Shown: piece after piece, positions 11,691 through 21,274 of the stretch
Numbering within the stretch: the first letter of the stretch is position 1
How the letters are laid out: every line of letters begins with the position of its first letter
Source of the DNA: Selaginella moellendorffii
Taxonomy: Eukaryota > Streptophyta > Lycopodiopsida > Selaginellales > Selaginellaceae
Direction: 5' to 3'
Length of the DNA stretch: 64,000 nt
Assembly (NCBI RefSeq): GCF_000143415.4
Contig: NW_003314271.1
Span: 723,591-787,590 of the forward strand
Position numbers and translations under genes: made by a program
The notes under the pieces: generated by a model
Databases searched by the model: none
Told to the model about the DNA's origin: nothing
What the model saw: the letters and a program-made list of their open reading frames with translations, nothing else

Positions 11691-12330
11691 TTGGAGTTCT
11701 CGGTGATGATCCCAGCTGCCATTGGACGAGCATGCCCATGCAACCTGCACCTCCAACATGTTGCGCTTGGTTGAAATGCTCGAGTCGAGCTACTTGATCA
11801 TCGACGCGTCTTTCTGGATACATTTGAACCTCTCTCAAGTATGTCATGACAAACCTTTAGAGATGAAAACATAAAAGAGGTACCTGAGTGAAGCTGCTTG
11901 TACTCCTTAGGGAACTCAGAGATGGTAGAAGCAGACTTAATCTGGATTTGCAACGACTGCTTCTAGGTTGATTAACTTCGCTTCGAGGCAGAGGATGGCA
12001 GCAGTGGCGAACCTAATTTCTTCTTCCTTGGATCCCTGCTGAATTGCTTAGAACGATCTTCCATCTTCTCCAATGCGTTGATCTTCAGGGGTGCCACCAC
12101 TTTCTCCTTGGAGCTCTTTCACAACTCTACTGTGATGGCTTTAGACAAGTTCTCCTTCACCGGGAAGAAATGCTAATGACTTCTGTCCTTCTGTGACGTC
12201 AAGTCTGTGGCTATGCTCTACCATAGACTTTCTTCTTCGGCCTGATTTCTTTCTCAAACCTTTCTTTGTCTGTGAGCCTCCTCACCGACATTGTCCTCCC
12301 AGTTGATGACCTGAGCAGCATGACAATACA
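11690..12330 (-). pseudogene. Decayed coiled-coil protein gene, copy B
   Basis: Nucleotide similarity to copy A is obvious: GACGAGCATGCCC(A/C)TGCAACCTGCA(C/T)CTCCAACATGTTGCGCTTGGTTGAAATGC at 11726-11783 matches 8364-8414. The following coiled-coil region (about 12000-12300) matches 8620-8960, including the reverse complement of a DKERFEKEI-type segment. Stops and indels break every frame. Same family as the relics at 8200 and 13980; no function can be assigned. Confidence 0.55.
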
Positions 12331-12339
12331 GTTTGCCAT

Positions 12340-13390
12340 GGCCCACAAGCCCTGTTCTTGCTACACTCTCAGGAGATCGGATGCTGGGAATCTTCTAAAG
12401 CCTTAGATTGTTTTGAATCTTATTTCTTGCTGTTCTCTGCTCTTACCACAAGGCATGCGATAGCTTGGCATAGAATAGAGGCCAATGAATTACCTTTTGT
12501 TCCATTGTCGCTTGCCATTAGGGTAACACTAGTTTACCATTTGTTAATAGAGAATATTTCCTAACTATTTAAATTACCCTGGAAACCAACTTTTTAGGGT
12601 TCTTGCAATGGACAATCCAAGGGGCTGCAATGAAACTTATGAGCAAGTTGTCCATGATATGGTTGTCCAGGCTTTCTATCGGCAAACACGAGCGAGATGA
12701 ATTCCACCTGTATTTATAATTTTGTAACTGAATATAACTCTAAAGGGATTCACCTGGATTTGACTGGAGGGGGGCAGCTTCTTTTGGGGGGTTCAAACTA
12801 CCATGGCGAGGGTAACATCATTCACATGGAATTGCATAGTAATGTGATATGGCATGTTTAAATAAGTACAATACACCACTTGGTTGGAGACATGGGTCTG
12901 CCATAGTCTTCCATCGTCTCCTTGGTCTTTATATTTCTTGACCATGTTCCAAACATTTAACAAAACCATCAAAACATTATATTGTTTGAGCCAAAACAAT
13001 CGAATGAGAAGCATGCTCCAGAGATAATGCTAAGTAGCACAACTGTGACAGTGCCAGCACTACTCTTTATGTACTTGCAGTATATATATTTAAATTAGTG
13101 AGAACAAAAGTTCATGGTCATCCATGACATTGGAAGTCTTTGGCATTTGCCATGTAGAAAGGTGTCGACCCACGATTGAAATTTGGCTAAATGTTGGGGC
13201 TGTGGCCACGTGGAAATAATTAGGGCGCACGCTGGGGCGGGAGGAGCCGCGACAGACGGGAGAGGGAGTGCTGGAGAAAAAACAAAAAGAAGGTATAATG
13301 CCACGTCACTGCCAGGTAAGTGGAGAGAGTGAATCATGTTTTTTTGGGCCGTCCGTCTAAAGATTCTCCAGTATAGTCCGGTTCCTAAGC
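12340..13390. other. Gene-free region
   Basis: No coding region supported. Near 13200-13330 a GC-richer stretch is open on the minus strand for 80 codons, but its composition looks like intergenic sequence and it lacks any recognised domain. A GGCCACGTGG G-box core occurs at about 13203. Confidence 0.4.
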
Positions 13391-13960
13391 TTTCGAACTT
13401 GTTTCGCGCGCATTATTCTTCTCACACAAACTCAAGGCACGAACTTATTCTTGCGATTTTTTGGTGACACCCTGGAGCAAATGGAAGCTTCCAGCCCCTT
13501 CTAGAGCATGCCCTCAGGCCATATAAGCCCATGCTCCTTCTCAATTCTGTATCCCATCACTTCTCCGGAACACCTTCTCCTTTCTCCACAATACCTGAGA
13601 GGTAGGTTATGGCGTTCTCTTGATTTTGGGGTTTTTGAAGCGAGTGGGCGTCCTCTCTCACATTCGTCTTCTGTCCCTCTTTTGTGATGCATCTTGTGCA
13701 CTCCCTCTTGGCAGCAGCCCTGTTTCACCACGCCATTGGTGATGGAGGTGTCGTTGCCAAGGAAACTTTCCTTGGCTTTCCTTGGCGACGACACTTCCGC
13801 CATCACCAATGGCATGGTGCTCAAAAATAGTTTGGAATACTGCCAGCCAAGGAAAATCATTTGCATCAACCACAAGCAACAAAGGAAGTAAGAGAGGAGG
13901 AAGAGGAGGAAGCAAGAGAACATTTTGGCACTCTCAGTGTGTTGCTCAGGCAAGTTTAAT
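13391..13960. repeat. Repeat copy C, left part (homologous to 7441-7700)
   Basis: TTGGTGACACCCTGGAGCAAATGG, CTTCCAGCCCCTTCTAGA and CTTCTCAATTCTGTATCCCAT occur in the same order here (about 13450-13560) and at 7470-7560. The CTCTCACATTCGTCTTCTGT segment and the CTTGGCAGCAG block also recur. This is a third copy of the end segment that brackets element A. Copy C leads into a long foldback and coiled-coil relic C but has no matching inverted right end that I can see. Confidence 0.55.
13726..13819. repeat. Near-perfect approximately 40 bp inverted repeat (hairpin)
   Basis: The left arm 13726-13763 (CACCACGCCATTGGTGATGG followed by AGGTGTCGTTGCCAAGGA) pairs with the right arm 13779-13819 (TCCTTGGCGACGACACTTCC followed by GCCATCACCAATGGCATGGTG) with three substitutions and one 3-nt bulge. 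The loop is only about 15 nt. A transcript would form a stem of about 38 bp, in the size range of plant miRNA or small-RNA-producing hairpins. Only the structure is shown by the sequence; expression is unknown. Confidence 0.75.
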
Positions 13961-13979
13961 GTTGTTCCTCCTCTGTTGG

Positions 13980-14360
13980 CCTCCTTTGTTGATTGTGATT
14001 AGTGCGGTCCTCCATCTTCTCCAGTGCATCGATCTTCAAGGGCTTCATTTCACGCCACTCTCAAGCCTGCCTTTCGCCACAATTTTCTCCTTGAGCTCTT
14101 TCACAAGGTTGTGCTTCTTTGGCTGTGATGGCTTTCAGTTGCTTCGACAAGTTCTTCTTCACTGGGAAGAAATGCTAGTGACTTCTTTCCTTCTGCGACG
14201 TCAAGCCTGTGGCCACTACCGCAGACTTCCTTTCTCGGCCACAGAGCTGCTGATTTCTTTCTCAAACCTTTCTTTGTCTGTGAGCCTCCTCACTGACGTT
14301 GTCCCGACCTCCGCATGCACAGAGAATACATTGCCACCAGCGTGTTTGCCACGGCCCACA
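13980..14360 (-). pseudogene. Decayed coiled-coil protein gene, copy C
   Basis: Minus-strand frame near 14216-14300 reads VRRLTDKERFEKEISSSVAE, followed by frame-shifted coiled-coil segments matching copies A and B. TCTTTCACAAGGTTGT and CTTCTCCAGTGCATCGATCTTCAAGGGCTTCA match 8738-8760 and 8664-8690. The reading frame is broken and there is no recognisable start. This is the best-preserved view of the LTDKERFEKEI helix in the family. Confidence 0.55.
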
Positions 14361-14605
14361 AGCTCTGTTCTTGCTACACTCTTAGGAAGTACAGAAGACT
14401 CCACCGCGAGATCGGATGCTTGAATCCCTTTAGTGATATTAAGTTTCGGCGATCCTGATTCCATGGGCTTTGAAATCCAGCGCCCAAAATGAATGGAGCG
14501 ATCCTCTTTCCGCTAAACAAAAAACAATCTTAAGTTAAATGTTTAAATACAAAACTAATCTAAACATAGTAACTTTAATGCCGAGAGTTAGGGTTCTTGG
14601 CAGCT

Positions 14606-15871
14606 ATGGAGGCTGTGATATTTGGCGACGAGGCGGTGCCTCAGATGCTTCTTCTCCTCTCCCAGGCCGCGCGGGATATCGGCGCTCTGGACCTCTCGTC
14701 TCCGCCTGCGAGGAACAAGAACCCGGTCTCCGCGCCATCGAAATCCAGGTATCATCGCGCATTGCTCCGAGAAGCGCCAAGATCCAGCAACAATGCCCTG
14801 GAAGCTAGGCTTCTCCAGGGGGCCTGCTCGGTCTCTCTTAGCAGCAGGGCGGCCCAAGATCGACCAGAGAGGGAGATGGATCCATCTCCATCGGCAAGGT
14901 CAAATTCGAATTTCGAGAAGTACAGGGTCTCTGGCCAGGCTAGAATCCTCATGAACAATCTCACAGTTCTAGAGCGAGCGGCGATCGGCGCTGCTGCCGG
15001 AGGAATCGCTGGCGCTTTTACCTACGCTTGCCTGCATCCGCTAGACACGATCAAGACGCGGCTCCAGACGCGAGGAGCGGCAGAGGCGTACAAAGGCTCG
15101 ATCGACGCAGCGGTGAAAATCCTCCAGAGCAAAGGCCTGGCGGGGTTTTACAGCGGGATCTCGGCCGTGATCGTCGGCTCCATGGTCTCCTCCGCGATCT
15201 ACTTTGGAACTTGCGAGTTTGGGAAGTCCTTCCTCTCGAAGGTGGCGAAGTTCCCGCCACTGCTCGTGCCGCCGGTGGCCGGAGCCATGGGAAACATCGT
15301 CTCGTCGGCCATCCTCGTTCCAAAGGAGGTGATCACGCAGAGGATGCAAGCCGGTGCCAAGGGAAGATCCTGGAACGTCTTAATGAGAACTCTGGAGAGG
15401 GATGGACTGAAGGGGCTCTACGTCGGCTACTCGGCAGCTCTGCTCAGGAATCTACCGTCGGGGGTGATCAACTTCTCCACCTTCGAGTACCTGAGAGTGG
15501 CGTGGCTGCGAGTCTCGGGCCAGGATAGCTTGGAGCCATGGCAGAGCGTGAGCTCGGGAGCTCTGGCCGGTGCCATCGCTGCGGCGCTGACGACCCCGAT
15601 GGACGTCGTCAAGACGAGGCTGATGACGCAATCGAGAGAGAGGGCGGCGGCGTTCACGTACGAGGGCGTGACGAGAACGCTGGAGAGGATCTGGATCGAG
15701 GAAGGATGGGCCGGGGTGACCAGAGGCATGGGTCCACGGCTGCTCCACAGCGCTTGCTTCTCGGCGATTGGGTTCTTTGCGTTTGAGACGGCGAGGTTTG
15801 AGATTCTCAAGCGCCATGTCGCCAACAAGCAAGCGGAGGTGTTGGAAGTGGAAGTCGACGAAAAGAAGTGA
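14606..15871 (+). CDS. MFL1: Mitoferrin-like mitochondrial-carrier-family protein, probably plastid
   Basis: Intronless ORF of 421 residues; the first in-frame ATG is at 14606. Residues 1-115 are a Ser/Arg/Ala-rich extension typical of a plastid transit region. Residues from about 120 contain three tandem carrier repeats, each opened by the signature Px(D/E)xx(K/R): PLDTIKTR, PKEVITQR and PMDVVKTR. Blocks such as GFYSGISAVIVGSMVSSAIY, PPVAGAMGNIVSSAILVPKE, GYSAALLRNLPSGVINFSTF and TRGMGPRLLHSACFSAIGFF match what I know of Arabidopsis Mitoferrin-like 1 (At5g42130), a chloroplast-envelope carrier linked to iron. The SAM carrier subfamily is the nearest alternative; the PKE variant in repeat 2 and the N-terminal extension favour MFL1. 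It is GC-rich relative to its flanks. Confidence 0.85.
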   Translation: MEAVIFGDEAVPQMLLLLSQAARDIGALDLSSPPARNKNPVSAPSKSRYHRALLREAPRSSNNALEARLLQGACSVSLSSRAAQDRPEREMDPSPSARSNSNFEKYRVSGQARILMNNLTVLERAAIGAAAGGIAGAFTYACLHPLDTIKTRLQTRGAAEAYKGSIDAAVKILQSKGLAGFYSGISAVIVGSMVSSAIYFGTCEFGKSFLSKVAKFPPLLVPPVAGAMGNIVSSAILVPKEVITQRMQAGAKGRSWNVLMRTLERDGLKGLYVGYSAALLRNLPSGVINFSTFEYLRVAWLRVSGQDSLEPWQSVSSGALAGAIAAALTTPMDVVKTRLMTQSRERAAAFTYEGVTRTLERIWIEEGWAGVTRGMGPRLLHSACFSAIGFFAFETARFEILKRHVANKQAEVLEVEVDEKK

Positions 15872-15979
15872 AACAAAGTTTTGAGCTCGAGCCTCAGAAA
15901 AACTAAATGGTCAACGGTCAATGAAATACTGCTCTTTGGTCAATGGTCGCTAGGCTTCTTGGTTTAGGGTTTGATCGCA

Positions 15980-16567
15980 ATGCCGGAGAGTCAGATGGCT
16001 GTGGTGGCTGTGGCGGCGGTGGCCGCGATCGCCGTGGGTGGAGCTGCGATCGCATTCATGTACCATTGCTGCCAAGATCAGGTGAAGCGGCAAAAGAAGG
16101 AGAAGGTTGAGAGAATCAATTCGCAATTGGGGATTCGCGACGAGGATGCGCACCACCGCTACGAGCGGCGGGAGGAAGTGGATGTGGTGGAGATCGGGAA
16201 GGCCAAGCGCCCGGCGGTGAGGACCGTGGAAGAAATCAAGGCGTACTATGGCCGGCCTTCGAGGAAGGTGAGTTTTTTTTTTCTAGATCTGAGCAATGGT
16301 GTGATTGGAAAATCTCAAATCGCAGGACGCGTCATCCACCGCTGGAATCGCCACAGAGGCCAAGAACAAGCTCATGGAGCGCGGGGAGAAGCTTCAGGTT
16401 TTAAAAATCCCTTGTGCTTTCCATATCAATGTTTCCATTCTTTGTGTGCTTCTATGTAGGCTGTCAACGACAAGACGCAAGAGCTTGAATCAGAGGCCGA
16501 GAGCTTCGCATCGCTGGCGGAAGAACTCGCCAAGAAAATGAAGGCTAGAAAATGGTGGGAGTTGTAA
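15980..16567 (+). CDS. Small membrane-anchored protein with SNARE/tomosyn-like coiled coil
   Basis: Three exons (15980-16267, 16326-16397, 16460-16567) joined in phase by GT-AG introns, giving 155 residues. Residues 6-31 are a hydrophobic helix (VAVAAVAAIAVGGAAIAFMY), followed by a basic segment (KRQKKEKVERI), so a membrane anchor with the rest in the cytosol is likely. The C-terminal 60 residues read TEAKNKLMERGEKLQAVNDK, then TQELESEAESFASLAEELAK and a Trp-Trp-Glu-Leu end. The RGEKL..(V/L).DKT..L...A..F pattern with the SFASLAEEL ending resembles the R-SNARE-like tail of tomosyn/STXBP5-type proteins. Unlike tomosyn there is no WD40 part, and the anchor is N-terminal. Function is not known to me; a role in vesicle traffic is only suggested. 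Confidence 0.65.
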
Positions 16568-16628
16568 ACTTTGTAAATGAATTCCTCTTGTGTAAGTAAG
16601 AACAGGGAGATTGTATATCGGATTGAAT

Positions 16629-17570
16629 CTATTTCGACCCTTTCCGCGACCGCGCGAACAATCCTTCGACCATTTCCAATCTCTTGAACAGGACGAGCGA
16701 CAAGATGAGCAATCCCAGCGACGCTCCCGTGCAAATCACGATGATCTTCCCGAAGTACATGTTATCGTCGGTTTCGTGGCCATTGGGCACATTCATGCCA
16801 AACAATCCAGTGATGGAGTTGAACACGCTGGTGATACAAAAGGTGGCGGCCGCGATCACGAGCATGGAAGTCTCCCTCTTGGCGCTCGCCTCTGCCATTC
16901 GCGACTTAGCAACCTCCTCCACGCACTCGATCGTGGATTTCTTGCAGTGCTTCAATCCCTGGTTGATCCCCGCTAGGAGTGGCTTGTACGCGCAGAGAGC
17001 CCTCGCGAGATCTTGGTTGCCACCATCGTCATTCTCGTAGAGGGCGGATTGAATGTTCCTCGCGATCGCGTATGTGGATGAGATCTCTTGCTTCAACTGT
17101 GCTGTCGCGATTCTAACTGTGGGGAGATCACCCACGCAGCAATTTGATGCCTGGCACCGCAATACCTCCGCGCGACCCACAAGATTGGCCACCCGAGGGC
17201 CTAGAAATCGCCACACCTCGTCAATCCCACTCGCCAGAGCTAGAGACTGGAAAGCAGTGGGAGTTCTCCTATCGATCGACGAGTTTTCGCTAGAATTGTT
17301 GATAGATCGAAGCTTGGACCCGAGATCCTCGATGTAGGCATTGGCGAGGCCACTATCTAGCACAAAGACCTCGCTCCCGGCGATGATACAGCACAGATAC
17401 TCGAGATTCATGACGATCACCCCCCAGTAATTCGCGACTGTCACCATCGAGCTTTGGGACACAACAAAAGGAGGCACTAGAGGGAATCGCTGGTTGATAT
17501 CGTTGGTGTCGAGTGGCCACGCCTGGATCTTTCCTGCCGAATCCATCCTCTTCCACGCTCTGGCAGACAT
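16629..17570 (-). CDS. CorA-like magnesium/divalent cation transporter
   Basis: Intronless, 313 residues from ATG at 17570. The frame is open another 27 codons upstream without an ATG, so an upstream exon cannot be excluded. The C terminus holds the CorA architecture: helix 1 (SMLVIAAATFCITSVFNSIT), the signature loop GLFGMNVPNGHE with the GMN motif, and helix 2 (KIIVICTGASLGLLILSLVL), ending in a basic tail (KRLEMVEGLFARSRKGSK). The N-terminal two thirds form a soluble alpha-helical funnel domain (YAIARNIQSALYENDDG region). It resembles the plant CorA-like family rather than MRS2, which usually has a longer N-terminal domain. Transport of Mg2+ is inferred from the family. Confidence 0.8.
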   Translation of the reverse strand: MSARAWKRMDSAGKIQAWPLDTNDINQRFPLVPPFVVSQSSMVTVANYWGVIVMNLEYLCCIIAGSEVFVLDSGLANAYIEDLGSKLRSINNSSENSSIDRRTPTAFQSLALASGIDEVWRFLGPRVANLVGRAEVLRCQASNCCVGDLPTVRIATAQLKQEISSTYAIARNIQSALYENDDGGNQDLARALCAYKPLLAGINQGLKHCKKSTIECVEEVAKSRMAEASAKRETSMLVIAAATFCITSVFNSITGLFGMNVPNGHETDDNMYFGKIIVICTGASLGLLILSLVLFKRLEMVEGLFARSRKGSK

Positions 17571-17699
17571 TGCGATCGCAAAAAGGCTCCACCATTTATC
17601 AATCCTTTGTGCCTGCCCTATTTTAGATTCCGCGCCGTATTTTAAATTCAATTTGATCCCGATCCAACGGCCTCGATTCGAGCTAGGGCTAATCTATTT

Positions 17700-18580
17700 T
17701 TCCTGTTAATATATTTGCTTGTGTAATCGTAAACATAATTATAGAAAATTTTAAAGGAAATTTTACCTTTTATATCATTTTTTTATTCTATAAAGCAGTT
17801 TTCAGATTTTCAAGTTCCAGGATGCCTCAGTCTTCAGGTTGTTAGCGGCTTCACCGCTCAGTGATGGAAACCTATTTAGCACTACAGCGTGTGAGCCAAA
17901 AGAGATATTTTTTAATGTGGAGCGAAGAGAGATCCCTACCAGCCAATTGCACCTGGAACTCCCCACACAATTTTGAGGCACACAGGATGTGCATAGATTG
18001 TGGATGTCTCCTCTAGATTCCTCTCTTGCCTGTGGATGTCTCCTCAAAAGTTCCTCTCCTTGCTGCATTGTGATGCCTCCCGTTAAACACCTCCCATTAA
18101 ACACCATCCTGTTTCAGTGTCTCTCCACGTAGCTGGCAATGATGTGGCATGATTACATGGCACTTCTCTCTTTCCACTCCCGTCCGACTCTCTCTCGAGT
18201 GCTGCCACACAACAATACTTCTAATCACTTAACTTGGACCAAAGTCTATTTCAGAGGACAGAAAAAAGGGTTCTTTTCCTTTGCACCCAATGCCAACCAG
18301 TGTGTAAATATCTCTTTGCTTTGCTCTTCAGGATTGGTGGACTTTGGGATACCCTCTTCTGTAGGGGGTTTTAAGTTCTTCTTTGGAATGGAAATGCTCA
18401 GCAGCAGCAGTAGCTCGATTAGAAGTGCTCTTTTTTTTTGCTCTCCAAGGGGCAAGCAATAATGATAAAGCACATGATTTTATTTCTAACACACTGGGCG
18501 AGATTCCAAACATGGTGGATTTGATGCTGAGACTGGATATATGAAGCGCCTCCCGTTAAGTCGGAGACCTTTCAGGCACC
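17700..18580. other. Gene-poor region
   Basis: Minus-strand open frames at 17802-18107 and 18246-18513 show no domain I recognise. The plus strand has short local duplications such as CCTCCCGTTAAACACCTCCCATTAAACACC (about 18068-18098) and two GTGGATGTCTCCTC copies (about 18000 and 18032). Probably degenerate repeat sequence. Confidence 0.4.
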
Positions 18581-21270
18581 TTATAAAACTTTGTCTCTAT
18601 GTATAACTTTGTTTTAGACATTTGTATAATGATTACAAACTTGGTAATGGATATATCTAGAATATGCTCCAATGGTAAATATGCATATTTTTATAAATTA
18701 AAAACATGTTTAAAATTTATAATCATTCTTAAACATCTAAGAAATATACCATGAATATCCAGGTATATCCTAATATATATTTTTTTTCTCTTAAACTTTT
18801 AATTCTCTAATTCGTTTGTAATCAGTGTTTAAATTTATTTTTCTACTTTATATTTAATATAAACCATGTTTAAATTCATAACTGTTACTGAAATCTTTCA
18901 AAGAAAAGAAAAAGAAAAGGAAATGTGCATTACTACCACTTGATTTGCTTGTAATATGAGAATTTAACTTATCAGGACATCTTTTTAATGTATTTCTTCA
19001 CAATTCTTCCCATTGGAAGTGGTGAATTTAAATCTTTGCACTTGAATGTATCTAAGAATTAGAGGAACCTACTATTAAAGCTACTAAGGGCTGCAAGATC
19101 ATCACCACCATTGTTTATGATAGGACTAAGGTTTCCAAGTCTTAGATCACCTAAAAAATGAAGGCCTTCCCACCACCTTCCCACCAATGATGATATTGAT
19201 ATAAGAAATTTTCAATTGCATTTTATCTAACCATCAAGTAGAGATTGAGAACTTCCATGCCACCTCTACCACTAACACAGCCTAAATCAAGAGGATGTAC
19301 TCATATATGACTACTCCAAATTCAAGACTTTATTTCAGCAAATCCCATGATTTGGTTGTGTTCTTCAAACCTAGTGACTCTTGCTATATTTCTAGAAGAA
19401 TCTAGGGATGTAAGAGATTATAATCAAAATTTATAGATAAATAATAATAATAATACCTATTGCATCATTAAATATTGAAACTTTAATTAGAAAGATGTTT
19501 TTTTTCATGTTTTAGGAAAAGAAAATATCAAAATTATCTTTTAATTAATATAAAATTAGACTTTATGTTTTGTTGCAATTTCCTTGGTATAATAGTTTAG
19601 CTTGACCATGGAGTGGTAATTGATTCATCACAAAATAGGAGAACTTAAATTCATGCACCAATTTTTAATGCATGTTTTTATATGAAATTTAATCTAACTA
19701 GTGGATTTTGATTTATAATTTTGTTATATCTTTCCTTCTGGCACTAAAGAAAAGTATGTAAAATTCAGAAAAAAAAACTCTTAGATTTTTAATGCAAAGA
19801 CAATGGGGAATAATTGTATAAAAGATAATTTTATGTTAAAGCTAATTCCAGAAACTAATTATAGTATTACATATTATCATAAATAAAATTTTATTACAGA
19901 AATTTAATATGTATAAATTAAAATATGAATGTGATACTAACTAATATTTATAAGGTTTAGAAAAATATAAGTTTATTTTTTTATTAAAAGCACAATTTTG
20001 ATAGTATAGTTTAACCAATTTAATATAAAAGTGATGGTAAAATGTAAAATTAAACTTTAACTAAGAAAAATATTAAATTTAACTTAAATTTCTGCATAAC
20101 TTATAATTTGTTATAAAAATTCAATTATAGCATTTCTTAAACAACTAAAAATAAAAATAAATTTTTTATTTATGATAGATATTTGAGTCTTATTGGATAT
20201 GAATTTATTTATTATCTATAGTTTAAGTAAAATTTTTGAGTACTTAATACATCATAATTAAGCATAATTTTTCATAAAATAAATCATTATTAAATATTTA
20301 ATTTATATAAATGTATATGATAATTAGAAAAACTTGTACTTGAAGGAAACAGATTTAAATTAGATACTAAAATTCATTGATAAAACATAATATATTCCAA
20401 AATATTTAAATTTATATGAGAGTCATTTTTATAATTTTAAATTGACTTAATACTGATCAAACCATTACTAAAGTTGAGGTATTTTACTCAATTTCATTAA
20501 GGTTGGTAATGTTTTTTTGGCGTTTAAGGAACTCCCAATATAAATCTAATAATAATCTTTATGAAGATTATGTTGAATTTAAAATTTGTGATTAAAATAT
20601 TAGATTTATTTAAACATATAATGTTTCTATTTTATATTTCTAAATTGATGTTTTTTTAAAAAAATATATTTTGTTTAGTTATAAAATACATTTTTAACAA
20701 TATAATTAAATATAATTAAATGTTAATTTTTGTGAAAAATTTATGGTACTTATGTTAGGGTTAGGCTTAATAAATAAGCACAACAGAGCAAAATTTCTTC
20801 ATAAACATTGGCAACTCTGGAAAATATGAAGTCACATAAATATTTATTTATATTCATATCTATGTGTTTATTTAGTTTTTTTAAAATATTATTTTAATAG
20901 TATTAGTATCTCTTAAAAACATTTGAGAAGAAGTTTATTTTTAAATTCTAAATATAAAGAGTATTTTTACATAGTTTTTTCTAAAATTTAGTCTATGTAA
21001 TCATGAAATATATAAATTAAAATATTAAAGTGTCAAATAGTAAAACTAATTCAGATGTGAAATTTATCGCTTGATCTAAAGAGTAATAAAAATGTTATAA
21101 ATAATAATTTTATAGAATTTATTTAGAAATATTATAAATTCACTATTGTTTATTCTTCCATTAAAATTTTTTTTCTTAATTGACTTTAAGAAAATGTTTT
21201 TGACATATATAATCTAAGTTTATATTTATGAGCTTTTACCAATTTAATTATAGTTTTTAAGTTGCAGAAA
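18580..21270. other. Extremely AT-rich, ORF-free block (2.7 kb)
   Basis: Base composition drops abruptly to an estimated 20-25% G+C, with long A/T runs and no open frame above background on either strand. There is no tRNA-like or rRNA-like sequence. The block ends within a few bases of the truncated 3' end of the minus-strand PPR gene. It resembles the AT-rich stretches at 53.7-54.5 and 59.2-60.9 kb beside gypsy sequence, so an old decayed transposon or heterochromatic filler is likely. Confidence 0.6.
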
Positions 21271-21274
21271 ATAT

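Noticed and set aside
18580..21270. Organellar DNA insertion
   Set aside because: No organellar gene, tRNA or rRNA is visible, and Selaginella organelle genomes are not known for such AT-rich sequence.
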